Below, in pieces: positions 33,813 to 41,852 of a DNA stretch of 64,000 bases. The notes below the pieces were generated by a model. The model worked only from the letters and a program-made list of their open reading frames with translations. It ran no database searches and was not told the DNA's origin. Each line of letters starts with the position of its first letter. Position 1 is the stretch's first letter. A program made the position numbers and the translations under genes. The DNA comes from JAKRSE01 sp943369295 (GTDB taxonomy: Bacteria; Armatimonadota; Fimbriimonadia; Fimbriimonadales; Fimbriimonadaceae), in assembly GCA_943369295.1 (NCBI GenBank), contig CALRMU020000001.1, positions 1,219,791-1,283,790 of the forward strand. Reading direction: 5' to 3'.

Positions 33813-34662
33813 GGAATCCGCGAGCCCGCACTAACGCGGTCCCATAGGATAGAACAGTAGTCACAGGCAAAAGAAGCCTTTCCGGGCCTACGGCATGCTT
33901 TCTTAGATAGCGAATGAGGGCAAAGTGGCTTTCCCAGGCCATCTGAGGCTTGACTTGACTGGTGCTTGACCCGTGGTGATGAAGGCAGAAGGCCTCGGCA
34001 AGGTGCCACACTTCCCACCCTTTCTGGTGGATCCGCCAAAGAAGATCAACCTCATTGAAGAAGATAGGGAAGGCAGGATCGAAGGGCGCTTTGGCATCGC
34101 CCACCGATTCTAAAGCCTCTCTCTTGAAAAGAATGAAGGTTCCCATCGGTTGGGGGGCCGGCTGGGTGACCTGGTGATCAAAGAGTGGCAGAGTGTAGCT
34201 GCCTAGTTTTGTTCGGGGAAAAGCTTTATCGATTTTTAGCCCGGCACCTGTGAGGCCGAGAAAGCTCGGAAAGCCGCGGATGCTCCTCTGCACAGAGCCA
34301 TCAGGCAGGATCTGCTTGATTCCCACCGCTCCAGCTTTTGGTTTGGCCGTTAGAAAGTTGATAGCCTTCTGCAGGCTGTCATCTGTGAATTCTGTGTCGG
34401 GGTTGAGGGTGAGAAGCAGGTCGCCTTTGGCAAAGTGGCAGGCGATGTTGTTGCCCATGGCGTAGCCAGTGTTGGCCCCGGTTTGGATCAGTTTGGCCCA
34501 GGGGTGCCTGCTTCGCACCATTTCTTCACTGCCATCTTTTGAGTTATTGTCGACGACGATGGCTTCCCACTCCTGTTCGGGCGGAAAGGCGGCCAAAGAG
34601 GCCAGGCAGGCATCCAGCTTGTCGCGTGTGTTCCAATTGACGATGAGAATTGAGAGCAGCAC
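33760..34662 (-). CDS. Family 2 glycosyltransferase
   Basis: A protein of 300 residues, paralogous to its neighbour: LSILIVNWNTRDKLDACLAS, AIVVDNNSKDGSEEMVRSRH, GYAMGNNIACHFAKGDLLLT with NPDTEF as DxD region, MGTFILFKREALESVG and FFNEVDLLWRIHQKG. It probably adds another sugar of the same surface glycan, upstream of the second transferase and the O-antigen ligase. These three genes and the gmhA-gmhB pair suggest heptose-containing lipopolysaccharide or a comparable glycan. The specific sugar cannot be read from the sequence. Confidence 0.87.
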   Translation of the reverse strand: MLLSILIVNWNTRDKLDACLASLAAFPPEQEWEAIVVDNNSKDGSEEMVRSRHPWAKLIQTGANTGYAMGNNIACHFAKGDLLLTLNPDTEFTDDSLQKAINFLTAKPKAGAVGIKQILPDGSVQRSIRGFPSFLGLTGAGLKIDKAFPRTKLGSYTLPLFDHQVTQPAPQPMGTFILFKREALESVGDAKAPFDPAFPIFFNEVDLLWRIHQKGWEVWHLAEAFCLHHHGSSTSQVKPQMAWESHFALIRYLRKHAVGPERLLLPVTTVLSYGTALVRARGFHGGFQPEHHHLQLEHSQ

Positions 34663-34871
34663 GGGAACGACAGAAGTTTAGCATTCAGAGGCTTTCGGCG
34701 ATTCCGGATCAAGAAAAAGCGTCCTACTCTATGAACCTAAAGTGAACAACACGTAAACATACGGCGTCATTCATGAAAGTCCCCCGACCGAAAACTTCAG
34801 CTTTTTTGTGCAGGTTTTAGGACCCTTTTTCCACAAGCAGGGCCTAAAGGATGAAAAAAGAGGTTGAAATG

Positions 34872-34982
34872 TATGCGTCAAGAGGGTAGGGTGGACCTTG
34901 GAAGCGGTGTTTATCGCTCCTGAGTGGCCGCCCAAGGATGGGCATGCCGACCTGACGAGGGAGAGCATGAGGAAGAGGAACG
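34872..34982 (+). ncRNA. Candidate c-di-AMP (ydaO/yuaA-type) riboswitch
   Basis: This leader sits directly before a LysM-SH3-NlpC/P60 gene, the classic ydaO target. By eye it follows the ydaO order: closing stem ATGC (34873-34876) / GCAT (34965-34968); a GGGTGGACC element; CGGTGTTTATC in place of GGGGUGAAUC; the hairpin GCCC-AAGGAT-GGGC; CCGACCTGACGAGG in place of CCGUCAGCUAACCUCG; and the conserved purine tail GAGGAAGAGGAACG just after the closing stem. Several consensus bases differ, so it is a divergent match. The purine tail may also be the ribosome-binding site, which would suit translational control. A covariance-model search was not possible. The rest of the 34663-34989 gap shows one bulged hairpin at 34816-34848. 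Confidence 0.5.
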
Positions 34983-34989
34983 CAAACAC

Positions 34990-36906
34990 ATGGTGATCTC
35001 AGGCGCTTTGGCGGCTGCCCTGCTGATGAATCAGCCTGGGTATGTGCCAGCCAAGCTATACAGATTTAAAGAGGGCGACACACTTGCTAAGGTCGCCCAG
35101 CTCAATTCCACGGGTTACGAGCGCCTCATGGCTGCCAACCCAGATTTGAGCCCTGCAAAGATCAGACCGGGCATGGTGGTGGTTGTTCCAGCCAGAGTCC
35201 CGAAGGGTGCCCTTAAGCCCCTGGCAGAGAAAATTGACCCCAAGGCCCGAGGGCCGAGAACAACAAGAAACTACGCGATTCGCAACGGAGACACAGACTG
35301 GTCGATTGCAGGCCGAGTTGGCATTGCTCCCAGCGCTCTTCGAAAAATGAACCCTGGCACCGACTGGAAAAAGCTCCAGCTTGGCCAGGAAATCCAGATT
35401 CCTAATGCAGTCGACAAGGCTGCGCCCAGATCCGCAGTGGTCGCCCGGAACGCTGCCAAGCCTGCTGCCAAGAGTGCAAAGGTTGCCACGACTGTTGTGA
35501 GACGAGGAGACAACGACTGGATCATTGCTTCTCGCTACGACATGAAGCCCAGCGATCTTCGAAGGCTTAACCCCGGCGTTGATTGGACCAAGATTAAGCC
35601 CGGACAGACCCTGAAGGTCACTGGGGCTCCTGCTCGCAATACACAGAGGGCAGTTCTGGCATCTATGCCAGTTATCAAGAGCAAGCGCGTTGCCTTCGGC
35701 AAAGACTCGGTTAACATTCGAGCTGGTGGCAGAATCAATTCGCGAGTTGTCACTCAGGCTGCGAAGGGCGAGCTTGCCAGCGTCGTGGATCGAATTGACG
35801 ACTGGTACAAGGTCAGGCTCGGCACAGGCAAATCTGGATGGGTTCGAGGAGACATGCTCAAGGCTGTCAGGGCCACAGATGTTGCTTCTCCCGCTCCCTT
35901 GGCTAGGTCAGAATCTGGTCGAGGTCGGTTGGCTTCAACCAATCCAGTGGCTCGACGCGGCACCACTGTGGTGATCGCCCGAGACAACGTTAATGTCAGA
36001 ACTGGTGGCAAGACCAGCTCTAGAGTTCGCACCACAGTTGCTCAGGGCACCAAGGCCACCGTTCTTGGACCCGAAGGCGATTGGGTTAAGGTTCGGTTCA
36101 GCACCGGGCTTACTGGCTATGTTCGTGGAGACATGCTGAAGAAGGCTGCTCCGACCATCGTCGCCCAGGCTGCCCCAAGGACAAGCACGGCCCGTCCGAC
36201 CTCAACAAATTCGAATCGTGTTGTTGCAAGAAGATCAGAGACGCTGCCCGCAGTGCCAAGGACTTCTTCTTCAAGTCGCCGCAACAGTTCCACCAAGACT
36301 GTCGCCAGCCTCTCACCAAGAGCATCAGGCGGCCTGCTCAGCACGGCCAGCACCTGGATGGGCACCCGCTATCGATGGGCAGGAACTTCCCGGTCTGGAG
36401 TTGACTGTTCTGGTTTCACCAGTTCTGTCTTTAGAAGCCATGGAGTTTCGATTCCACGCACTTCAATCGCTCAATCAAGGACTGGAGCTGCTGTCAGCAA
36501 GGACAGTCTGAAGCCTGGCGATTTGGTCTTCTTCAAGACCCGTGGCAACCGCGTCAGCCATGTCGGCATCTACAAAGGCAGCGGCAAGTTTATCCACGCC
36601 TCTTCTGGCAAGGGCCGCGTGACTGTCAACAGTTTAAGCGAAGGCTATTACTCTCGCCGCTATGCCGGCGCCCGTCGTGTGACTGGGGTGAAGGAGACCC
36701 CAAGCAGGAGCTCTTCTTCGGCTAGAACAAGCCAGAGAAAGAGCACCGAACGCTTGAAGCCTGTGCAGGCGGCTAAGGACGATAAGGATGCCATGAAGCA
36801 GGCTGAGAAGCAGCTGAAGGCCGAGACTCCTGCTCCGAAGCCAGCGCCTGCAGCCGATGCTCCTACCAACCGCGTGCAGCCTGGAACCGACGTAACCGGG
36901 CCATAA
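34990..36906 (+). CDS. LysM-SH3-NlpC/P60 peptidoglycan hydrolase
   Basis: A protein of 638 residues from ATG 34990. Three LysM modules bind glycan strands (LYRFKEGDTLAKVAQLNSTG near 20, YAIRNGDTDWSIAGRVGIAP near 95, VVRRGDNDWIIASRYDMKPS near 170). Two bacterial SH3 domains follow (DSVNIRAGGRINSRV, DNVNVRTGGKTSSRV, each ending SGWVRGDMLK or TGYVRGDMLK). The NlpC/P60 domain from about 440 has Cys in GVDCSGFTSSVF, His in RVSHVGIYKGSG and HASS after it. The tail is Lys/Pro-rich. The N-terminus is hydrophobic but lacks a charged start, see the separate note on a possible frameshift. It would cut stem peptides in growth or division. Confidence 0.92.
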   Translation: MVISGALAAALLMNQPGYVPAKLYRFKEGDTLAKVAQLNSTGYERLMAANPDLSPAKIRPGMVVVVPARVPKGALKPLAEKIDPKARGPRTTRNYAIRNGDTDWSIAGRVGIAPSALRKMNPGTDWKKLQLGQEIQIPNAVDKAAPRSAVVARNAAKPAAKSAKVATTVVRRGDNDWIIASRYDMKPSDLRRLNPGVDWTKIKPGQTLKVTGAPARNTQRAVLASMPVIKSKRVAFGKDSVNIRAGGRINSRVVTQAAKGELASVVDRIDDWYKVRLGTGKSGWVRGDMLKAVRATDVASPAPLARSESGRGRLASTNPVARRGTTVVIARDNVNVRTGGKTSSRVRTTVAQGTKATVLGPEGDWVKVRFSTGLTGYVRGDMLKKAAPTIVAQAAPRTSTARPTSTNSNRVVARRSETLPAVPRTSSSSRRNSSTKTVASLSPRASGGLLSTASTWMGTRYRWAGTSRSGVDCSGFTSSVFRSHGVSIPRTSIAQSRTGAAVSKDSLKPGDLVFFKTRGNRVSHVGIYKGSGKFIHASSGKGRVTVNSLSEGYYSRRYAGARRVTGVKETPSRSSSSARTSQRKSTERLKPVQAAKDDKDAMKQAEKQLKAETPAPKPAPAADAPTNRVQPGTDVTGP

Positions 36907-36926
36907 GCACCCTTTTCTGAACCCAA

Positions 36927-36963
36927 AAGGGCCCTGGTCTGGAAACAGACCGGGGCCTTGTTC
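36927..36963 (+). terminator. Terminator of the NlpC/P60 gene
   Basis: AAGGGCCCTGGTCTG (36927-36941) pairs with CAGACCGGGGCCTT (36946-36959), with one G-U pair and one unpaired G, around GAAA; TTGTTCT follows. It also precedes a TATACT -10 box (36964-36969) that may serve the tRNA gene. Confidence 0.7.
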
Positions 36964-36981
36964 TATACTCTCTCTTCGGTT

Positions 36982-37058
36982 GCTCCGGTGGTCTAGCGGT
37001 TTAGGACGCCTCCCTTTCACGGAGGAAATCGCGGGTTCGAATCCCGTCCGGAGTACCA
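36982..37058 (+). tRNA. tRNA-Glu (anticodon UUC)
   Basis: A full cloverleaf of 77 nt including encoded CCA. Acceptor GCTCCGG/CCGGAGT (first pair G-U), D-arm GTCT/GGAC, anticodon arm CCTCC-CTTTCAC-GGAGG with anticodon TTC, T-arm GCGGG-TTCGAAT-CCCGT. Discriminator base A and CCA follow. A -10-like TATACT lies 13 bp upstream, and a perfect terminator begins at the CCA end. Confidence 0.96.
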
Positions 37059-37093
37059 ATAAAGGCGAATGCCCTCAGGCATTCGCCTTTATT
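37058..37093 (+). terminator. Intrinsic terminator of tRNA-Glu
   Basis: A perfect 16-bp stem AATAAAGGCGAATGCC / GGCATTCGCCTTTATT with a CTCA loop. The A-rich and T-rich outer ends make it usable in both directions. Confidence 0.88.
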
Positions 37094-37437
37094 GCGTTTT
37101 CAGGCAGGTGAGAACGTTCGAATCTGGAGCGAAGCGACATCCCGCCGGAGGGAAATGAGCCGCAGGCGAATCGAGGCCGTCTGGAGCACCAACTGCTTTG
37201 CTTGCTGTCCGTCGTGGGTGAGATTACTCACGACAGCATATTTAAAGCGAAGTCTAAGGTTCTGAAGGGCAGGGCTGTTCCTCAGCCCTGCCCCTTCTCC
37301 CAACCGATTCACGCCAGTGATGCGACCGGCCACAGTTCCGTGTGCTCGGCGGCAGCCACAAACCAGGTGCAGACTGGATAATGCTCGTCGGCCCCTTTAT
37401 CTTCGTACGGGGTGACAGCGCGAGGCGTCTTTGGAAT
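37094..37437. other. Non-coding stretch with two hairpins
   Basis: No gene is seen in these 344 bp. GGGCAGGGCTG (37267-37277) and CAGCCCTGCCC (37283-37293) form a perfect 11-bp stem with a TTCCT loop. GTCGTGGGT / ACTCACGAC near 37212-37235 form a second stem of 9 bp with one G-U pair. Neither is followed by a U-run. Confidence 0.5.
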
Positions 37438-37881
37438 TCACTCCGCTGTTGGTTTGTCCAACTGTTCGCTCTTCAGGCTTGCCCTCCAGATGAGAGCACA
37501 AAACGTCAGGCTGCCAAAGATGAAGACAGGAAAGAGCCAATTTTGGAGCGAGCTTTGCACAGCCGAGGTGATCACTTCTTGACCAGGGTTCGCGGCCATC
37601 CACTCCTCAGGGGTGGGTTTTGACTGGTTGATCGACAAACGCCATGCAAACGTAGCGGCGAAGAGGATTGGAAAGAGCCGTCCGCCCCATGTGCCTATTG
37701 CACGCAGCCGGTCTGAAGGACGCGAGGACGCCACGGTGCAGCCAACCATGATCATGGCGGCCATACCAGAACTGGCCAGCGCTGTCTTGGAGCGATCCCA
37801 CCCCGAGATCGATATAGCGATCAGTGCCCCAGCAACCAGAAAGAGCCCGTAAAGCAGCATGTAACGACGATGCGACATCAA
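37438..37881 (-). CDS. Small membrane protein of unknown function
   Basis: A protein of 147 residues with three to four hydrophobic segments: MLLYGLFLVAGALIAISISG, ALASSGMAAMIMVGCTVA, a weaker segment near 70-85, and WLFPVFIFGSLTFCALIW near the C-terminus. The first half recalls the small TMEM14-like proteins, but this is weak. It is coupled to the upstream PepSY-like gene by a 4-bp overlap, so the two products may work together in the inner membrane. Confidence 0.6.
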   Translation of the reverse strand: MMSHRRYMLLYGLFLVAGALIAISISGWDRSKTALASSGMAAMIMVGCTVASSRPSDRLRAIGTWGGRLFPILFAATFAWRLSINQSKPTPEEWMAANPGQEVITSAVQSSLQNWLFPVFIFGSLTFCALIWRASLKSEQLDKPTAE

Positions 37882-38363
37882 TTCCCCACACTTCCTTCGG
37901 CTCGTTCAATGACCTCGGTCTCTAGAAGCCGGCCCGACGTGCCGTCAATATAGACCTCGACTCGATCGTTGGCTCGGCGAACGATTGCGCTCCACACGAC
38001 ACCAAACTCGTCAGATCGTTCGAGTTCGAGAGAAAGCACCACGCCCCGGACTGACTTCCGAACCGACCTCAGAGCCTGCCGGATGCTCAGTTTAGAGACG
38101 AGCGGATTCAGACTCAATCGCTCCATCCGAACCTGCCGTAGGCTTGCCCCATCTAGGCGCCGTTCGACAACCCGACTCGTCTGAACCGAATACACCTCCC
38201 ATGCCCAACGGCCGTTGGCATAAGTGGCATCGACGCCTTGCAGCCTTCCGAACTGCAACTTCTCGGCGTGAGTGATGACCTCATCGATCGTCTTAGAGGG
38301 GACAGCGAGAGCGCAGCAGACAAGGAGCCCAGCAGCCAGGGCCGTGCACAGTCGGGCTAGCAT
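37878..38363 (-). CDS. Exported PepSY-like protein
   Basis: A protein of 161 residues from ATG 38363, with signal peptide MLARLCTALAAGLLVCCALA. The mature part begins SKTIDEVITHAEKLQFGRLQ and ends VVWSAIVRRANDRVEVYIDG TSGRLLETEVI, which fits a PepSY module (strand-turn-DxxTGxV-like). PepSY domains often inhibit proteases or sense the envelope. An upstream in-frame extension lacks a start context and would bury the signal peptide. It is coupled to the small membrane protein gene. Confidence 0.6.
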   Translation of the reverse strand: MLARLCTALAAGLLVCCALAVPSKTIDEVITHAEKLQFGRLQGVDATYANGRWAWEVYSVQTSRVVERRLDGASLRQVRMERLSLNPLVSKLSIRQALRSVRKSVRGVVLSLELERSDEFGVVWSAIVRRANDRVEVYIDGTSGRLLETEVIERAEGSVGN

Positions 38364-38946
38364 GGTCGTAACTACGCCAAGCGGTAGGGGCTTGTTCGCG
38401 GTGGCTGGGCTTGGTCTTATCGTGAGTTCTGACGCGCGGCATGGCTGACTGCAAGAATTCGCTAAGAGGGAAGAGCTTGGCGAAGTCCAGAGAAGTGGGA
38501 GGGTTTCTGACCGAACAGCCTTTACGCTGCCAAGCTGACAAGGCGGGAGATTTGAACAATTAAGGGCGAAAGCTTGATTGCCCTGGTTGGCCAACTAGCT
38601 CGCGATATCTTGAATCTAGACCCTCAGTCGTCAGCACATCAATCAGCAGGGGAGTCTCCCCAGCCTGCTTAAAAAGCTGAATCAGGGGCAGATACCGGTC
38701 TGCACGGTTCCTAATGAGTTCGGTCGCAAGGCGTAGCTCCGCAGCAGCGATCGAGTTCGTCAAGACCGCAAGCCAGTGCCAAGAGGGCCGTTTTCGATAA
38801 CCCCAGGCACGATTACACAAAGAGAATCATCTACGAGCTGACTGAATCGGGCGGATTGACTGCCACATTCGGTTCAAAAAAGGGCGGCACTCCTCGCAGG
38901 TTTGAGTTTAAACGGCAGGCAGATTGATGCCGGATGAGCTTTAAAC
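38364..38946. pseudogene. 583-bp gap with apparent gene remnants
   Basis: Two coding-like fragments lie here. On the minus strand 38560-38820 encodes AELRLATELIRNRADRYLPL followed by IQLFKQAGETPLLIDVLTTE, amphipathic but unrecognised and without a good start. On the plus strand an open frame to TGA at 38929-38931 encodes DNPRHDYTKRIIYELTESGG followed by LTATFGSKKGGTPRRFEFKR, again without a start. Both look like pieces of larger lost genes. Nothing else is seen here. Confidence 0.35.
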
Positions 38947-39405
38947 TCAGTCTGCTTCTGTAGGCAGATCCTCCAAAAAGGCTCGGTATTTAAACACGTA
39001 AGCATCCAGCAGGGGCCAGACTGATTCGTGGCCGCAGGCGAAATTGCTGAGCTGATGGAACTCGTGCCCTTCTTCATCCTCAATTGAACCCATCCAGTCA
39101 ATTCTTTCCTCCCTCTTTTTGTGTGGGGCCGGAAAAGGAAATATGTCCGCAGTCTTTTCGATGCAGTCGGCGACAGCCTCTGCCCCTATGCGGCGAAAGG
39201 CCGCGACAATCACATCATATGAAGGCTGCCCAGGGAAGTCGTTCTCGTAAAAGTATTCAAGACCGCCATTTCCTATCACACCGTGCCCCAGATAAACCAG
39301 AAAAACAGTCTGAAGAACCTCTGGAAGATTTTTGACATCGCCATCAGTTTCATCAAGCATTGATTGAGCAAGATCATGAGCCTTGTCGGTAGTGCTTTTT
39401 TCCAT
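38947..39405 (-). CDS. DMP19/DUF4375-like protein
   Basis: A protein of 152 residues. LPEVLQTVFLVYLGHGVIGN with GGLEYFYEN matches the DUF4375/DMP19 pattern, in which an NGG(F/L)xx(Y/F)(F/Y)xN motif is central; FRRIGAEAVADCIEKTADIF follows as the second helix pair. DMP19 is a DNA-mimic protein in Neisseria, but most relatives are uncharacterised. The protein is acidic, as expected. It is a single gene with no operon partner. Confidence 0.65.
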   Translation of the reverse strand: MEKSTTDKAHDLAQSMLDETDGDVKNLPEVLQTVFLVYLGHGVIGNGGLEYFYENDFPGQPSYDVIVAAFRRIGAEAVADCIEKTADIFPFPAPHKKREERIDWMGSIEDEEGHEFHQLSNFACGHESVWPLLDAYVFKYRAFLEDLPTEAD

Positions 39406-39559
39406 GGCTGCTTTTTTGTGAATCTAAGCAGATTAAGTAGGGGATTAGCAAGGCGCTGAAGAGTGGCTTTGACTGAGCTGACCCTTACGAATTGTGAAGC
39501 TTGACTGAAGAATACTTGTCGACCGGAACGCATTGCCAGGTGTCACTGTTAGAACGCTT

Positions 39560-40294
39560 ATGTGGCGACCAGCATTACCTCTGCTTATTGGGTTGATTTT
39601 CATGACCGGCTGCCAGCCAGCTCCAACCATCGTGGTGCAGCCTAGCACAGAAAGAATGAACCAGGGATTGGTTCTTACCGGCACAGCGACTGTCAGAGTC
39701 AAACCGACCCTGGTGCTGCTGCGCCTTGGTGTTGGGTATTCGAACCCCCGTCCGGCCGATGCCAAAGCTCGGACTGAAGAAGGGATTAAGAGCATTATTG
39801 CCGCAGTCCGAAAGAATGGCGTCGCAGAAGCGGATGTTCAGACGACGACCTTCAGCCTTGCTCGCTACGAGCCTCGCGATGGCACTCCTGGCGGCTGGCA
39901 CTGCAACAGCGGCTTGGAGATTAGGGTTAAGGATGTCGAGAAAGCAGGAGACGTTTTGGAGGCAGCCATTGCGGCCGGAGCCAACCAAGTGAGGAGTGTC
40001 GAATACACCGTCGAGGAACTTCAGGAAGTAAGGGCCAAGGCAAGAGATGAGGCCTGCAAGATCGCAAAGCAAAAGGCTGAACAATACGCACGAAGCTTCA
40101 ATGTCAAGCTCGGCCCTCCGAGTTACATCGCCGAAAACGCACCCTACGGCTGGAGCTACGGGGCTAACTCCATGTCCCAGTCCGTCATCCAATCCACTGG
40201 CGGCTCGGCAGAACAATCTGCAGATCAGATTTTGAGTTCGGGATCGGTGGCTGTGACACTTACGGTGAACGTGACCTATTCTTTGCTGCCATAA
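39560..40294 (+). CDS. SIMPL-domain (DUF541) lipoprotein
   Basis: A protein of 244 residues from ATG 39560. The signal MWRPALPLLIGLIFMTGC has a lipobox. The SIMPL domain is clear: GLVLTGTATVRVKPTLVLLR, ADAKARTEEGIKSIIAAVRK, DVQTTTFSLARYEP, and DEACKIAKQKAEQYARSFNV. SIMPL proteins are exported, multimerise and are often linked to oxidative or envelope stress, but the mechanism is unknown. TTG 39533 would also be open but spoils the signal peptide. Confidence 0.88.
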   Translation: MWRPALPLLIGLIFMTGCQPAPTIVVQPSTERMNQGLVLTGTATVRVKPTLVLLRLGVGYSNPRPADAKARTEEGIKSIIAAVRKNGVAEADVQTTTFSLARYEPRDGTPGGWHCNSGLEIRVKDVEKAGDVLEAAIAAGANQVRSVEYTVEELQEVRAKARDEACKIAKQKAEQYARSFNVKLGPPSYIAENAPYGWSYGANSMSQSVIQSTGGSAEQSADQILSSGSVAVTLTVNVTYSLLP

Positions 40295-40350
40295 CTGTGT
40301 TTTCGTTAATTGCCTGGTGAGTCAGCGGTGGAGCTGCCTGACCGGGCGTA

Positions 40351-40770
40351 ATGATCTTTATGGATAGTTCGGAATTTAACTCGCAGCCTTTGGCGTCAAA
40401 GTCAGAACGTACACCTCCGCGTGAACGGTTTGCTGGCGGGGCAGTTCAGTTTGACTTAAGGGCGACAGCCGATCAGCTTGAGACTGAGAGCAGGGAAGGC
40501 CACTCGGGCCATCGCCAAATCGCCCTTTACAAGCACGAAAAGTCAACAATCGCTCTTTTTCGTTTTGAAAAGGGCGGCGCTATGCCTCCTCATAAAGCGA
40601 AAGGGACTGTCTTTGTTCAGGTGCTTGAGGGGAAGCTGACACTTAGGGTCGAAGGGTCCGAGCACGTCTTGGAAGCCGGAGGGCTGCTGGTGCTGGCTCC
40701 TGGGGTTGAGCATGATGTTAACGCTCACGAAACCACGGTCATGCTGCTCACGGTTTGCTTGGATCATTAG
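40351..40770 (+). CDS. Single-domain cupin protein
   Basis: A protein of 139 residues. The cupin_2 core is FRFEKGGAMPPHKAKGTVFV, then QVLEGKLTLRVEGSEHVLEA with GGLLVLAPGVEHDVNAHET. Metal-binding His are visible in PPH and GVEHDVNAH, but the usual HxH of motif 1 is reduced to one His followed by Lys. Substrate and role are unknown. A preceding acidic tail of about 60 residues is unrecognised. Confidence 0.8.
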   Translation: MIFMDSSEFNSQPLASKSERTPPRERFAGGAVQFDLRATADQLETESREGHSGHRQIALYKHEKSTIALFRFEKGGAMPPHKAKGTVFVQVLEGKLTLRVEGSEHVLEAGGLLVLAPGVEHDVNAHETTVMLLTVCLDH

Positions 40771-40859
40771 GGATCGTGGTTTTTGACCTTTGGGACCTGA
40801 ATCTAACCACCTTGTTCCGTTAGGAAACAGACACGAACTGATCCTGTGTCATTTAGAAG

Positions 40860-41036
40860 ATGGAAGCGATCCGATTTGAGGCCACTGTTGGTCAGGGCGG
40901 AATTGTTGCTGTTCCAAATGTTGTCGAAGGTGAAAGGGCCGAAGTCGACCTTATCTCAAACTCAAAGCGCGAGATGTTAAGCTTTTGGAAGGTCAGACAG
41001 TGCTACACGGCATGCCTTGGGATAAAGTTTGCATAG
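40860..41036 (+). pseudogene. Probable antitoxin remnant (VapB/DUF104-like N-terminus)
   Basis: A short frame of 58 codons starts ATG 40860: MEAIRFEATVGQGGIVAVPN followed by VVEGERAEVDLI. This is the usual N-terminus of small antitoxins of PIN-toxin pairs (M-x-x-I-x-F-E-A-T-V ... G-x-V-x-V-P ... G-E-R-x-E-V). After about residue 40 it departs from the family and stops early at TAG 41034-41036, suggesting a frameshift or deletion. A PIN-like fragment follows within 30 bp. Confidence 0.4.
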
Positions 41037-41063
41037 CTGGGCCAGCCCAAAACAAAAGAAAAC

Positions 41064-41141
41064 TCCCTGCTGGCTACTAATTTAACGTTTCTTGCCGAGT
41101 TCGAAAAAGTTCCTGAAGCGGAAATCTCTCTGACACTGTGA
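41064..41141 (+). pseudogene. Probable PIN-domain toxin C-terminal fragment
   Basis: An open stretch without a start codon, ending at TGA 41139-41141, encodes SLLATNLTFLAEFEKVPEAE followed by ISLTL. It resembles the end of VapC-like PIN toxins, where a T-N-x-x-x-F-x-x-(V/I)-P-G motif precedes the last strand. The N-terminal part with the first catalytic Asp is missing. With the antitoxin-like fragment before it, it suggests a decayed toxin-antitoxin locus. Confidence 0.3.
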
Positions 41142-41267
41142 ATTGCCTCAAGTTGCCCATACGCGCTCAACAAATACAACCGAAATGCCATCTGAAGTCC
41201 CGCCTGGAAAATGGGCTAGGGGGAGCCATGCAAGCCACCATACAGGGTACGATGTGCGATACAGGGA

Positions 41268-41852
41268 ATGAGCGACGAAACGAAAAAAAATGTTTGGTTG
41301 CCTCGCTTGCCTTACATTATTTCAATCTATCATGTATTAGTCATTGGGGCTGGTGTTGGAACAATTATTGGAATTTTGTACACAAACCATGAGGTCTTTT
41401 CAAGCTCCGATCAATTGACGACAGTTGTTGGCTACGATCTTTTGCATTCTTGGATGGCTATTTGTAGTGGGGCTATTGGGGGCACTATCGTTGCCTCTCG
41501 ATATGTTGTTTTTGCGGTGCGGCATAGGACGTACGATTCTAACCGAGTACTTTGGCAACTGTTAACGCCTTTGTATTCTGCGGCGCTTGCCTTTATTGCA
41601 GTTCTTCTTTGTAAAGGCGGAGTGATGACAATTGGATCCAATCCTTCTACGAATGAGCCTCAGGCCACATATTTCTTCCTGGGACTGGCTTTCATTGTGG
41701 GTTTTGCGTCTGAACTCTTCGTAAAACGACTGATTCTCGCGTCAGAGGCATTATTTGGTGAGAGGGGTGATCTTGATAAAGTGTTGCCCGATCGAGAAGG
41801 TGCAGGTAACGAAATCAATCTGATTGCGCAAAAAGAGTCAGAAAAATCATGA
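41268..41852 (+). CDS. Four-helix membrane protein of unknown function
   Basis: A protein of 194 residues with four likely membrane helices: YIISIYHVLVIGAGVGTIIG, LLHSWMAICSGAIGGTIVAS, LYSAALAFIAVLLCKGGVM and FFLGLAFIVGFASELFVKRL. A charged tail (GERGDLDKVLPDREGAGNEI) would face the cytoplasm. No family is recognised. It is the first gene of an AT-richer three-gene cassette; its stop overlaps the ThiL-like start by 4 bp (ATGA), and the base composition differs from the surrounding housekeeping genes, suggesting transfer. Confidence 0.75.
   Translation: MSDETKKNVWLPRLPYIISIYHVLVIGAGVGTIIGILYTNHEVFSSSDQLTTVVGYDLLHSWMAICSGAIGGTIVASRYVVFAVRHRTYDSNRVLWQLLTPLYSAALAFIAVLLCKGGVMTIGSNPSTNEPQATYFFLGLAFIVGFASELFVKRLILASEALFGERGDLDKVLPDREGAGNEINLIAQKESEKS

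Noticed and set aside
34924..34989. N-terminal extension of the NlpC/P60 hydrolase from GTG 34924
   Set aside because: It would translate the structured leader into an acidic stretch (EGEHEEEERKH) directly before the hydrophobic core, unlike any signal peptide.
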